Positions 10,407 through 20,728 of a stretch of DNA of 64,000 nucleotides are shown here, piece after piece. Below the pieces are notes generated by a model. It did no database searches and was not told the DNA's origin. It was given only the letters and a program-made list of their open reading frames with translations. Where the stretch lies: NCBI GenBank assembly GCA_047967505.1, contig CM106538.1; one strand, given 5' to 3'. A program made the position numbers and the translations under genes. The DNA comes from Dipteris shenzhenensis. Lineage: Eukaryota > Polypodiophyta > Polypodiopsida > Gleicheniales. Numbering within the stretch: position 1 is the stretch's first letter; every line of letters starts with the position of its first letter.

Positions 10407-11348
10407 TAAATGACATGCTGGTGCACTCCTACAGTGATTTCTATGTTTCTCCAACCAAATACAGTATGAATGGAGGTTAGGCAAGAAGATCACATGCAAA
10501 TATCACACTTGAAGATCTGCTTTCCTACAGTGATTTCTTTGTCTTGGTTTGAGTCTATGCATTTCCATACAGTATGTTTTTTTTCTATTTTAGGCAAAAA
10601 GATTGCAGAGACTAAGGGGAGAACCCATTGTTCCTGACCTGGAGTCTATCTGTGGATGTGCTGTGCTGCTGAGGAGTAATCTGTGCTGAGGATGATTCTG
10701 TGCTGCTGGACAAGATGCTGATGCTGCAGAGTATGGAGGTAGGGAGGCAAGAGGGCAGAGACTGGAGGGCAAGAGTTCTAAAACAGGATACCACAAAGAA
10801 GTGCAAAATGAATTAAAGAATCACTAAATCCCACACGTGTGGAATCTAGTCGTTTTTCACACGTGTGGATGGGACCCAGATCTCTTGGAGTTTGAAATCT
10901 GGCACGTGTGAAAGTACACTTTATTCCTTGGAACTTGTGCCATTCATTATTTCATCATGAATACCACAACCACTTTTCCCTCCCCTGGATTCCAATCTCT
11001 CATCCCTGCCACGACTCTCTCCTGATCCTTTCTCTCTGATTCTTTCCTGCCCAGCACACTCCATCCAGATTGCAGCCTGCCTGAAGACAGTACTGCCAGA
11101 TCTCCAGGTTACCTAGAGTGCAAGGTTCAAGCTAGAGAAAGAGCAGGAGATTTACCAGTGCAACTCAATCAGCATGGAAAAGGAAAAAAAAGGTCAGAGT
11201 TCTAGTTTGGTTTCAATGTTTTTCAACATTTATTTCTTCCATCCATTGGATTTTTTATGTCCCAATGTCTTCACTCAGCTCCATCCTTCTTCCACAATGT
11301 GGTAAATCACCCAAAAATTAGATTGTAGGTTGATATGAACAGAAACAA
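10407..11348. other. Non-coding stretch with CACACGTGTG palindromes
   Basis: There is no supported gene. The palindrome CACACGTGTG (a G-box core, CACGTG) occurs near 10833 and 10859, with a GCACGTGTG near 10902, all within 80 bp. G-boxes bind plant bZIP and bHLH factors, so this may be an upstream regulatory region for the minus-strand H3-Ulp1 gene. That is inference. The remainder is AT-rich with short CT-rich patches. Confidence 0.4.
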
Positions 11349-11830
11349 GAAATTTGCAACAAAATGCGAGGAGAGTGGTTTGGAATTCTCTAAACAGCCC
11401 ATATCGCATTTTGCTGCAAATTCCTGTTGTGGACTCCTTGCTCATGAAAATTTTCATTCATTCCATTTTTTCTCTTGCATATGAGAGCATAGTGTCCAGG
11501 AATCACTGAAATGAAGCAAGTGCTTGATTTGACATGCACATGAACAGAACTTGAGAATTTGCAACAAAATGCGAGGAGAGTGGTTTATAGTTCTCTAAAC
11601 AGCCCATATCGCATTTTGCTGCAAATTCCTGTTGTTGACACATTCCTCATGAATAGTATCACTCATTCCATTATTTCTCTTGCATGTGAGATCATAGTGT
11701 CCAGGAATCACTGAGATGAACCAAGTTCTTGATTTGACATGCACATGACCAGAATTTGAGAATTTGCAACAAAATGCGAGGAGAGTGGTTTGACTATATT
11801 ATTCAGCACCTCCATTCTTATTTTGCGACA
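11349..11830. repeat. Three hairpin-bearing repeats, type B
   Basis: Copies lie at 11349-11424, 11555-11628 and 11759-11830. Arms share the type A core (AATTTGCAACAAAATGCGA and TCGCATTTTGCTGCAAATT), but the loop differs (a ggagagtggttt start and ctaaacagccc end). The third copy has a decayed right arm. Copies are about 205 bp apart with conserved intervening sequence (tctcttgcatgtgag, ccaggaatcactga), so this is a tandem array. They lie downstream of the coiled-coil gene's stop. Confidence 0.75.
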
Positions 11831-11889
11831 ATCAACGAAATAGATATAGTCTGGAAGAGAGCCTTTTTGAGTATACAAAATGATAAATT

Positions 11890-12611
11890 TCAATCTAACC
11901 TTGCTTCCTGAATTCGTCGCTTGCATCCACCAGTCCCAGCCTTCAAATTTGCAATGTTTTTAATCTTCCTGCTACGTTGTCTGTCTCCAAGCACGGTTCT
12001 CTTCTTTCTTGCTCTTGTCAATTCTTTTTTACTCTTTGAATGCTCCTCGATTTCATTCTGCAACTGCTGCTCCAATTTTGCACGAATGGCTATCTCCTCC
12101 ATCTTGGCCCCCTTTTCTTGTAGGTACATCATTTTATACGTTTCCGCAAATGCAGATTGCGCTGAAATATAACCAAGAAGTCCATTTTGTCCATCGCCGG
12201 CAAACCTCAGTAATGTGGTGGGATTGACAAATGGAGGTGTAGAGTTTTTTACTTGACATTTTGGATATATGCTTCCGTCGCACCATAAGTCAATATGTTG
12301 AAGCCCTTCTCTTCTCATATTTTCCCGCTGTTGAGCATTCAGCACCGTATCCTTTCGTCTTTTTTGTGCTGGAGCATATTGTTCTTCCAAGTCGATGTGA
12401 AGATGGTGTAATCGCTTCTTCTCAGATAGTGACTCACTAGTATCGGCCATTTTTTGTGCTCCTCAGGTTGCGAAGTTTGTTTTTCAATCTCATAGTCGTT
12501 TTGTAACATGAATCGTGGAAGTGTGGCGGTATCCATGTGAATATTTTGAAAACTTGCAATCACTAAGTTCAGTGATGGACTCTTAATGAAAGACCTGCAC
12601 ACGTCGGCCAA
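11890..12611 (-). CDS. Basic coiled-coil protein, TIR element gene 3 (possible frameshift)
   Basis: The frame 12450-11890 encodes 186 residues beginning MADTSESLSEKKRL. Residues about 100-150 are a heptad-like, charged helix (EEIAIRAKLEQQLQNEIEEH) followed by a strongly basic segment (RARKKR, RQRSRK, CKRR) that suits nuclear localisation or nucleic-acid binding. A second frame, 12611-12339, overlaps its start. The two meet at a run of six A (about 12451-12456), so one A more or less would fuse them into a longer protein starting MADVCRSF. A GT donor just before the stop (AAG/GTTAGA) leaves room for another exon. I do not recognise the family. It is transcribed in the same direction as the H3-Ulp1 gene and lies next to the right TIR. 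Confidence 0.5.
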
Positions 12612-12819
12612 AGAGATGCGGAATCTTTGGTAAACAAAAAAAAATCTAAGAGGATATTTAATACAAAATCGTGTTAGTCAGACAAAATATTATCTTATTC
12701 CTTTTTGAATTGACAGTTCTGTAGTCCTTACTGACAAATCTGAGCCACGTTTCCGTATTTTACTATTTTTGAGGTCTTTTAGGAGAGAAATAAATCAAAA
12801 AATAGTGAATTTCTTACAG

Positions 12820-12851
12820 GGCCCCAAAATGAGTTCCCTTTTTCCCTAATG
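12820..12851 (-). repeat. Right terminal inverted repeat (32 bp)
   Basis: Its reverse complement starts CATTAGGGAAAAAGGGAAC, matching the left repeat with two substitutions. Base 12852 resumes Gypsy sequence (ttagtcc). Confidence 0.85.
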
Positions 12852-14726
12852 TTAGTCCATACCTAGCTACTAGGTCATGTGCACTCATACGCTTTCTCTT
12901 AGACACATAGATGATTGCATGAATAATTATACCACACACTTTCATTTCACACTCTCAAAGCATGTATAAAAATAAGATTTCTCACACACACACAAAAAGG
13001 TCATACCAACATGCCAACACCACATGCACATGGATGCAGGTTTAGAGATGCCATCACTAAAGAGGATGCACAAAAAGAGCCCACTGCCTCAACCATGAGA
13101 CCCCCTCTAGAGTTCACATCAATCTACATCCTCTCAACCATGGCGACCATAGCCATTCATGGTCCAACGCGATAGCTCCGAAGAGGATTTAGTGGATGAC
13201 CAAGAAGAACAAATGCCACCCTAGTCACCAACGGCCTACACAGCCATTGACGGGGCCTAGTCATTGGAACTTGTTTGGCCACCCACATCGACTTATGCTC
13301 TTTCCTAGGAAGCAACATCTTACTTAGAGCAAAGGGGTCTAGCCAGTTTGCATGAGAGCCTAAAATCCTTGGAGGACAGTTCTACAATGACCACATACAT
13401 CAAGGACTTTTTCCATTCTTACCACTCCAACAATGCAAAGGTTGGCAATACGGTACAATCACTGTACATCAGAGCCCACTAAATATTATCCTCGATAGTA
13501 CAGTCATTGAAAGGGATTTCTCACTGCCAACATAAGGTGCCAAATACCCTAATCGGCCTGCTGATGCAAAGTTTATCAAAGTACAGTGTCTCCTCACCAA
13601 GGGCACACTAATCCATAGAGACGGCATATTGCTTTGCACAATCCTTGACCATCGCCTCACGGAAGTAAGACAATTCCTATCCACAATCCTGGGGGTTAAG
13701 TGTGGCAAGAATCGATCCCTTCCACTCCGCACATTTGTTTTGTTGAGTAGGAAGCTAAAACAAGACTGGGTCCAGCACTTAGTCATCTTCTTTACAAAGA
13801 AACTAGATGGTTCTTTAGGCCAAAAATGTAAAATTCCACACTTATTGGCTATAATCATAAAAAAAGAACCACAAGAAAGAGAAATGACTCTGCCCCATGA
13901 CTCTAGCCCAGTCACCAAAACCAATGAGGAGTTGGACATACCTTTCTCACCAGTATGGGAGCCGTCACCAACTTCTCCTACTATAACATTGATAGGTGCA
14001 GTTGCCTTAGAAGAAATACCTATTCTGGAGGCTAGGATTGCAGAATTGCCTCAAGAGATGCTACAACTCGGTGCACAATTGCAACCAATATATCTCTAAC
14101 AACAGCAGCAACCAGAGCTCGAGGCAAGATTGGCACTAGAACCTGAGGAAAGATTGGCACCAAAGCCTGAGGCTACATTAGTACTAGAACCACCCATCGA
14201 CGCCATGCCAGTAGATGAGCCACAAGGGGAGCTAGTGCCAGATCAACAGTATGACTATTGTACACAAGGGACTAAAATACCATTGGAACAACCTCCCCCA
14301 AGTACTATAGAATCATCGGGCTGGCTACATGGGCACCATTTGTATCAGCAGTATCGCTAGACCTCATCACTGTCTGTCATTCTCCAACATCAAGCTAGCC
14401 AGATGATCCAAATGTTAGAACTATTCACTAGCTTGGCCAAGGAGGAATATGCAAGACAATTGGAAAGACAGACTGCAATAGAAATTGAAGACCAATTCCA
14501 AGCAATCGCCATAGAGGTCAAGGCAGTTTGGCACAGATAGATGAGAAGGAGGTAGAAGAAGTGCGCATGAACCAAGCTCTCCAAGCTCAAGAGAAGGCAG
14601 TGAGGGATGTGACCTCCAACCTCCACCAAAGTCAAACACGGCTGACAATAGTAGTACAAGCAATGGCAATCCTACATACCTACTATAACTCCTTGACATT
14701 TGCACATGCTCAACAGATGGAGGTAG
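12852..14726 (+). mobile_element. Gypsy copy 1, segment 2 (post-integrase region)
   Basis: It is homologous to copy 2 from about 52078 to 53974, starting in the non-coding spacer after integrase and running into the additional reading frame. It ends at 14726, where the minus-strand Copia begins. Copy 2 reads ggtagtggcacaag here without interruption. The stretch 12852-13350 is spacer with no gene. Confidence 0.9.
13350..14726 (+). pseudogene. Additional Gypsy ORF (post-integrase), broken
   Basis: This is homologous to the 540-aa frame at 52605-54227 in copy 2. It is open at 13629-14099 (start displaced), 14130-14360 and 14528-14767, with stops between. Visible features are an N-terminal globular block (SLPLRTFVLLSRKLKQDW), an acidic Glu/Pro-rich middle and the beginning of a coiled coil (EEVRMNQALQAQEKA). 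It is cut at 14726 by the Copia insertion and continues at 25697. The function is unknown; see the copy 2 entry. Confidence 0.75.
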
Positions 14727-14983
14727 TGACAAAATATGAAGAGGGGAGAGGAGAAGAGTGGAGATGAGGAGAAAGGGCACAGCTAGAGAGCACACCACAA
14801 ATGACTAACTGTACACTAGATTTAGTTGAAAAAATAGAATATATACAAACCCTTTTAGGGTTAGGGCTAGGGGATCTAACCCTTTCCTTCATAGCACTCT
14901 ATAAGGTTAGTGCTATGCACATATGATCACGTGATGGTGCTATGCACACATGATCACATGATGTTGAGCGTGAACTCTCAACA
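14727..14983 (-). repeat. Copia family A 3' LTR (257 bp)
   Basis: On the minus strand it runs TGTTGAGAGTTCACG to CATATTTTGTCA. It contains GGGTTAGGG-like telomere-type wording and direct repeats of ATGATCACATG. The other family LTRs are at 25448-25696 and 29637-29893. Confidence 0.9.
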
Positions 14984-15118
14984 CCTTCCCTCAAGATCAA
15001 CATCATGAAGTAGGCCTTCCCTCAAGATGATGATTCTAGGGAATCGAAGAAGGACTGAGCATTACATTCCATCACACCCCTTTAATGGGAATTTCCTTCC
15101 TCTGTGTCAAACCAAGAG

Positions 15119-15587
15119 CTAATTGGTGTTTCTCAAAAAGCTCTTTACCGAGTGGTTTGGTAAAGATGTCTGCAACATTCTCTTTGCTACCATAATGCTG
15201 CAGTGTGATGTCACCAAGTAACACTCTTTCTCTGATGAAGTGCTCTCTAACATCAATGTGCTTTTTGTCCTGGAGTGATATACTGGATTTTTGGCCACCA
15301 ATGCTTGAGCTGATTGATTATCACAGTATATTGTTGTTGGCTTTGACTCATCAAAGTAATCTATTTCTGACAATAGTGTTCTGAGCCATATAGCCTCACA
15401 TGCACCTGTAGTGAGTGCCCTATATTTTGCTTCAGTCGAAGACAAAGAAACAGTTGGTTGTTTGTTTGACAACCATGATATAGCACCTTGACCAAGGAAA
15501 AATGCATATCCCTGTGTCGATCTCATGATCTTATGATCTCTAGCATAGTCACTATCATAGTATCCATGCAATCCTGGATGACTCCCT
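15119..15587 (-). pseudogene. Copia family A RNase H, 3' part
   Basis: The minus frame from 15601 encodes the end of Copia RNase H: HGYYDSDYARD with the D-S-D motif, QGAISWLSNKQPTVSLSSTEAKY and IYCDNQSAQAL. A near-identical stretch occurs at 30009-30500. The upstream part of the same gene lies beyond the nested Copia, at 20984 and above. One frame change occurs near 15270. Confidence 0.85.
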
Positions 15588-15885
15588 TGTTGAGATATCA
15601 AGCTCTACCCCCGATATATCTCCTGGATGACTATCATTTATGTCACCGCCTATGTTAGTTGTACTCGTGGTGTAGTTAGACTACCACGTATGTTTTTGGT
15701 TTGGGTTCACATATGAACCACGGATTCTAGGGTTTGACATATAGGGTATTTCCCTCTTCTATTGTATTGTTGTTGTGTGCAAAAGTGAAGAATGGCTTCA
15801 CCCTCCAACCTTGTGTCCTCTCTCTTTTGTGTGTTGTGAAGAAAGCTGAACTTGAGTCTCCTATCTCTCTCCCTTATTCTTTACA
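15588..15885 (+). repeat. Copia family B 5' LTR
   Basis: It starts TGTTGAGATATCAAG and ends CTTATTCTTTACA. It is followed at once by the primer binding site. Confidence 0.95.
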
Positions 15886-15898
15886 TGGTATTAGAGCC
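15886..15898 (+). promoter_or_regulatory. Primer binding site, tRNA-Met type
   Basis: It reads TGGTATTAGAGCC, directly abutting the LTR, with one change from the usual TGGTATCAGAGCC. The 474 bp between it and the start codon at 16373 form the leader and hold no gene. Confidence 0.85.
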
Positions 15899-16372
15899 TT
15901 GTTCGTGGTAAGGAGCTCAAGAAAGCAAGCCAAGTTTGTGGTGTCCTGGTAAGAGGACCAGTGTTGCTTTCCTATTTCGTGTTTGGGAGCAAATCTCTGC
16001 AGGTAGCACAGCCAGAAGTGCAGGAGTGCACTGTTTCTGATTTGAGGCCGTTTCGGGCCCCGTTTTGAAGGCGGAAGTTCTTCGCAGGCACTCAGAAAAA
16101 GGCCCTGTTTTTCGCTGTGCGCGGCTAGTCGGTGAAAAGGTGCCACAAAAATTGCATTGTATGCCTGCGTGCAGAGATATTGGGAGTTGCAGATTCATGC
16201 TTGTTGCCTGTTGATGCAAAATCGTCACTAGGAAGTGACTGTGTGGTGAAATACCACTTTCGTCAGTGTTGCAGATCTGCCCCTGTGAGGCTTTTTGCAG
16301 AAGTTTTGCTATTTGCCCTTGTGAGGCATTTGCTGTGTTTACAGGTTGCTGTTGCAATTCGTGATTTGTAAA

Positions 16373-19300
16373 ATGTCTGAGAATCTGTCTACCATTGTCA
16401 GTGAGAAGCTTGACAAGAACAACTTCCAAGCATGGAAGTTCAGGATGACAAACTTCCTTATGGGAAAGGGAGTTTGGGAGTACATCAGTGGTGAAACTGC
16501 AGAACCAGTTTTGGGTGCTGCTCCCACTCCTGCTGAATTGAAGGCCTTTAAAGAATGGCATGAAAAAGCCAGAAAATGCCTGTATTGGCTGTCTATTAGC
16601 ATTTCAGATTCTATGATTGTGCATATACAGGATGTAGAGACGCCTAAGGAGGCATGGGATACATTGGTGAAGCTGTATAGCACAAATACCAAAGCACGAA
16701 AGATGCAGCTAAAGCAGGAGTTGCACAATGTGCAAAGGAAAAATCTGAATATAAATGAGTATTCCTTGAAAGTGAAAGGCCTTGCAGATTCTCTTGCCTC
16801 CATTGGAGCACCTGTTGATGATGAGGACTTAGTGTCCGTGACCTTGAATGGTCTTGGGAAAGATTATGCACAGTTTCGGACATCCATTGGAGTCCGTGAA
16901 ACATTTCTTGATTTTCAGGAACTTATTGCTCTCTTGCTGAGTGAAGAGCAAAGGAATGGTGGTTCAGCCACCTCAACTTCTCAAGAGACTACTTTCTACT
17001 CGAATACAGGTAGAGGCAGAGGTAGAGGAAGAGGCCGTTTTGGTGGCCGTGCAGGAAATCAGAACCAACAGCAACAACAGGAAAACCAGTCCTATGGAGG
17101 AGGACGTGGTAGTTCTAGAGGCAGGGGGAGCCAAAGAGGCCGTGGTTCATGGCAAAGGAACCAGCAAGTAAATAGTAGCACAGAATGCTATTATTGTGGA
17201 AAGCCTGGACACAAGAAGAATACATGCTATAAAAAGCAGAATGACATCAAAAGTGGGAAGTTGCAGCAAAGCAACTATGCATCATCAAGTGGGCATGGTG
17301 ACGACAGAAATGAGCACCTTTTTGTGATGCAGCATATGGTTAACTCCATGTCAGGAGATGCTGCAGCTTGCAATGATGTTTGGTATGTTGATTCAGGTGC
17401 CTCTAACCACATGACCAGTCATGGTGAGTGGTTTCATGATGTTAGAAATTTGGATAAGCCAGGTTATGTTGAAACAGGTTATGATACTGTGTACCCAATT
17501 ACGCAGGTTGGTAAAGTGCCATTGGCTATGCAGGATGGCAAAACGAAGTACTTGCCAGATGTACTTCATGTTCCAAAAATCACTAAGAACCTGGTTTCAG
17601 TTGGCCAGATGGTTGAGCAAGGTCTGCAGGTTAGATTTAATCCTGATGGATGCTTTGTTGAGGACTTGAAAAATAAGTGCCGCTTGGTTGCGAAAGGCAA
17701 CAAAAATGGCAGAATGTTCACCTTGGATGTTGATATGCCTGAGGTGAAAGCTGCTATGTTTGCGCATGGGAGAGGTGTCATTGCAGATATTGAGATATGG
17801 CACAAGCGCATTGGGCACGTGAATATACAAAGGCTGAAATCTATGCAAACGAAAAACATTGTTGCAGGTTTGCCTAAATTCAGAGTTGAGGGAATGCAAA
17901 AGGTATGTGAAGCATGCCAAATGGGTAAGCAGGCCAGACATGCATTTCCCAAAAATGCTAAGGTGAGCAGAAGACCTTTGGAAGTGATCCATTTAGATGT
18001 TTGGACAACCAAAGCTGCTTCGATTTGTGGATGCCATTATTATGTGACGTTTATTGATGACTACACTAGGAAGGTGTGGATTTATTTTATGAAGCACAAA
18101 AGTGAAGTGTTCAGCCATTTCAAGGCTTTTAAGGCCATGGTTGAAAAAGAGAAAGGTGTGCATATTAAAGTGCTAAGATCTGATGGAGGGGGAGAGTACT
18201 TTTCAGAAGAATTTTGTGAATATCTGAAAGAACAGGGAATTCAAAGGAAGTACTCATGCAGGTCTACCCCTCAGCAGAATGGGGTTGCAGAAAGGAAGAA
18301 CAGGCATATTACAGAAGTAGGACGGGTGATCCTAAATGAGAAAAACATGCCTGATTATTTTTGGGCTGAAGCAGTAGCAACTGCTGTTTATATTATGAAC
18401 AGAACTCCCACTGCAGCTGTCCATGGCATGACGCCTGAAGAAATGTATACAGGCCAAAAACCAGATATTTCTCACTTGAAGGTATTTGGTTGCATAGCTT
18501 ATGTTCATGTTCCTGATGAGAAGAGAACAAAGCTGGATCCAAAGGCAGAAAAATGCATCTTTATTGGATATGCTCTGCACCAGAAAGGGTATCGCTATTA
18601 TAACCCTTCCACCCGCAAAATGCAAGTGAGCAGAGATGTTGTTTTTGATGAAATGAGCAGCTGGTATGCACCAACTGTTATGGTAGGAGATGCAGATGCA
18701 GGAAATGGGAATGCTGCAATAAATGCAGAGCAACAATCTCAAGCCTTGAGTGGACCCAGAGAGTCCTCTACTAGTGGATCTAATGCATGGACAGGGACAT
18801 TGAGATATAGTGAATCGTCACATGGCAGCCCTGATAGTGTTGTGCAGGTATCACATAAGGGAAAAGAAAAAGTAGACCATGCTCCAGTGTTTGATGTGTT
18901 TTCTGGTAGCTCTCATGTTGATGGAAAGTCAAGCGGCTCTGAAATGAGCCTTGATGAGGAACTTGGGATTCCTTCTGTTGTTACACCTGGTGCAAGGAAA
19001 AGCAGGCATGATTTAAAGACTCCTACAACTGATCCAGTTGTACGGAGGTCCACTCGTATTAAGTATCCAGTTGACAGGCTGAGATATGATGGGTATACAG
19101 CACATCACTATGCTTATATGGTCAAGGTTCTAGAGGAGCCAGAGCCCACATGTTTTGAGGATGCAGCAGGGCATAAAAATTGGGAAGCAGCTATGGATGA
19201 AGAGATGGCTGCCTTGGATGCAAACCACACTTGGGATTTGATGCCTTTGCCTCATGATAAGAAGGCTATTGGCTGCAAGTGGGTTTACAAAGTAAAGCAC

Positions 19301-20728
19301 AATGCTGATGGGTCAGTTAGCAGGTACAAGGCAAGATTGGTTGCCAAAGGTTTTGCACAGACATATGGAATTGACTATGAGGAAACTTTCAGCCCAGTTG
19401 CAAGGATGGCAACCGTGAGAGCAGTAATTGCTATGGCTGCTGCAAAGGGATGGTCTTTGCATCAGATGGATGTGAAAAATGCCTTCTTGCATGGTGATTT
19501 GCAGGAAGAGGTTTATATGATGCAGCCAGAAGGTTATGAGGATAATTCACACCCCGATTTTGTATGTAGGTTGCGCAAAGCCTTGTATGGCTTAAAACAG
19601 GCGCCGAGGGCATGGTCAGACAAGATAGGGCAATATCTTGTCACTATTGGATTTCAGATTTCCAATTCAGATTTTTCACTTTATGTGAAAAGGACAAACA
19701 GAGGGATTGTGCTTATAGTCATCTATGTTGATGACTTGATTATTACAGGTGATAGTGATGCAGACATTAATGAAGTGAAGCTACTGTTGAAGCATAAATT
19801 TGAGATGAAGGATTTGGGAGAGCTGCGTTACTTCTTGGGCATTGAGGTTATTAGATCCCCGAGTGGGATATGGCTGTTGCAAAGGCAATACGGTTTGGAC
19901 ATGCTGTCCAAATATGGGATGACAGGCTGTAAGCCTATTTCTGTTCCATTGGAGCAGAATGTGAAGCTCAATGCAGAGACAGGTGAGCTTCTTGAAGATA
20001 TTACTATGTACAGGCGCATAGTAGGTAGCTTGATTTACATGACTATAACCAGACCAGATTTGAGCTATGCTGTGGGGCTGGTAAGTCAGTTTATGCAGGC
20101 ACCGAGGAAGCCACATTTGGATGCGGCTAGGCACATACTGCGGTATGTGAAGTCCACATTGCATTATGGACTATTTTATGAAGCTGGGTGTGCATTACAG
20201 GTACATGGATACACAGATGCTGATTGGGTTGGTAGTGTCTCAGACAGGAGATCTACTAGTGGTTTTATGTTTTCCCTTGGGAGTGGTGCCATCAGTTGGA
20301 GTAGCAAGAAGCAGCCAACAGTTGCCTTGTCGAGCACAGAGGCTGAGTACAGGGGTGCAGCAATGGCTGCATGTGAGGTAGCTTGGTTACGGAAGCTACT
20401 TGCAGATATGGGACAGTCAATTCATGCAGCAGTTGTCATTCATTGTGACAACATTAGCAGCATCATGCTTGCTAATAACCCAGTTTATCATGCTAGAACG
20501 AAGCACATTGAGGTGCATTATCACTTTGTGAGAGAGAAGGTTCTAGCTGGTGAGATTAATCTTGTCTATGTCAGCACTGAGGAGCAGGTGGCTGATATTT
20601 TTACGAAGGCATTGGGTACCGAGAAGCTTCGCAGATTTAGGAGCTTGCTTGGTGTACGTGAGATGGATTTGAGCTTGAGGGGGAGTGTTGAGATATCAAG
20701 CTCTACCCCCGATATATCTCCTGGATGA
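16373..20728 (+). CDS. Copia Gag-Pol polyprotein, complete
   Basis: The single frame gives 1451 residues from the ATG at 16373 (MSENLSTIV). An in-frame ATG nine codons earlier is less likely because the family start normally stands just before the K-L-x-x-N-N-F motif. Domains in order: UBN2 gag (20-230), Arg/Gly-rich linker, zinc knuckle CYYCGKPGHKKNTC (~272), protease with DSGASNHMT (~340), integrase zinc site (WHKRIGHVN, CEACQMGKQ, 475-520), integrase core with IHLDVWTT, SDGGGEYFS and TPQQNGVAERKN (D, D, E; 540-640), reverse transcriptase with FLHGDLQEEVYM and YVDDLIITG (~1118), and RNase H with DADWVG and STEAEYRG (1280-1330). All catalytic residues I can check are present and there is no stop or frameshift. 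The stop codon lies inside the 3' LTR. Confidence 0.97.
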   Translation: MSENLSTIVSEKLDKNNFQAWKFRMTNFLMGKGVWEYISGETAEPVLGAAPTPAELKAFKEWHEKARKCLYWLSISISDSMIVHIQDVETPKEAWDTLVKLYSTNTKARKMQLKQELHNVQRKNLNINEYSLKVKGLADSLASIGAPVDDEDLVSVTLNGLGKDYAQFRTSIGVRETFLDFQELIALLLSEEQRNGGSATSTSQETTFYSNTGRGRGRGRGRFGGRAGNQNQQQQQENQSYGGGRGSSRGRGSQRGRGSWQRNQQVNSSTECYYCGKPGHKKNTCYKKQNDIKSGKLQQSNYASSSGHGDDRNEHLFVMQHMVNSMSGDAAACNDVWYVDSGASNHMTSHGEWFHDVRNLDKPGYVETGYDTVYPITQVGKVPLAMQDGKTKYLPDVLHVPKITKNLVSVGQMVEQGLQVRFNPDGCFVEDLKNKCRLVAKGNKNGRMFTLDVDMPEVKAAMFAHGRGVIADIEIWHKRIGHVNIQRLKSMQTKNIVAGLPKFRVEGMQKVCEACQMGKQARHAFPKNAKVSRRPLEVIHLDVWTTKAASICGCHYYVTFIDDYTRKVWIYFMKHKSEVFSHFKAFKAMVEKEKGVHIKVLRSDGGGEYFSEEFCEYLKEQGIQRKYSCRSTPQQNGVAERKNRHITEVGRVILNEKNMPDYFWAEAVATAVYIMNRTPTAAVHGMTPEEMYTGQKPDISHLKVFGCIAYVHVPDEKRTKLDPKAEKCIFIGYALHQKGYRYYNPSTRKMQVSRDVVFDEMSSWYAPTVMVGDADAGNGNAAINAEQQSQALSGPRESSTSGSNAWTGTLRYSESSHGSPDSVVQVSHKGKEKVDHAPVFDVFSGSSHVDGKSSGSEMSLDEELGIPSVVTPGARKSRHDLKTPTTDPVVRRSTRIKYPVDRLRYDGYTAHHYAYMVKVLEEPEPTCFEDAAGHKNWEAAMDEEMAALDANHTWDLMPLPHDKKAIGCKWVYKVKHNADGSVSRYKARLVAKGFAQTYGIDYEETFSPVARMATVRAVIAMAAAKGWSLHQMDVKNAFLHGDLQEEVYMMQPEGYEDNSHPDFVCRLRKALYGLKQAPRAWSDKIGQYLVTIGFQISNSDFSLYVKRTNRGIVLIVIYVDDLIITGDSDADINEVKLLLKHKFEMKDLGELRYFLGIEVIRSPSGIWLLQRQYGLDMLSKYGMTGCKPISVPLEQNVKLNAETGELLEDITMYRRIVGSLIYMTITRPDLSYAVGLVSQFMQAPRKPHLDAARHILRYVKSTLHYGLFYEAGCALQVHGYTDADWVGSVSDRRSTSGFMFSLGSGAISWSSKKQPTVALSSTEAEYRGAAMAACEVAWLRKLLADMGQSIHAAVVIHCDNISSIMLANNPVYHARTKHIEVHYHFVREKVLAGEINLVYVSTEEQVADIFTKALGTEKLRRFRSLLGVREMDLSLRGSVEISSSTPDISPG

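Larger units (their letters stand above)
5523..12851. mobile_element. 7.3 kb TIR element carrying a histone H3-Ulp1 fusion gene
   Basis: A 32-bp terminal inverted repeat bounds the element (5523-5554 and 12820-12851, two mismatches). The homologous uninterrupted site in Gypsy copy 2 (about 52070-52080) reads gcatatag directly followed by ttagtcc. Here those two halves lie exactly outside the TIRs with no duplicated base. Content left to right: a spliced plus-strand gene (6014-7453), a six-exon minus-strand H3-Ulp1 fusion (7619-9632), six hairpin repeats (9714-11830), and a minus-strand basic coiled-coil gene (11890-12611). No DDE transposase, tyrosine recombinase, Rep/helicase or RT motif is seen. 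Ulp1 genes are common passengers of plant DNA transposons (MULE, CACTA), but an H3 domain is not known to me on any of them. Confidence 0.85.

Noticed and set aside
5523-12851. Helitron or Maverick/Polinton assignment
   Set aside because: Helitrons lack such TIRs and encode Rep-helicase; Polintons encode DNA polymerase B and integrase. Neither is present.
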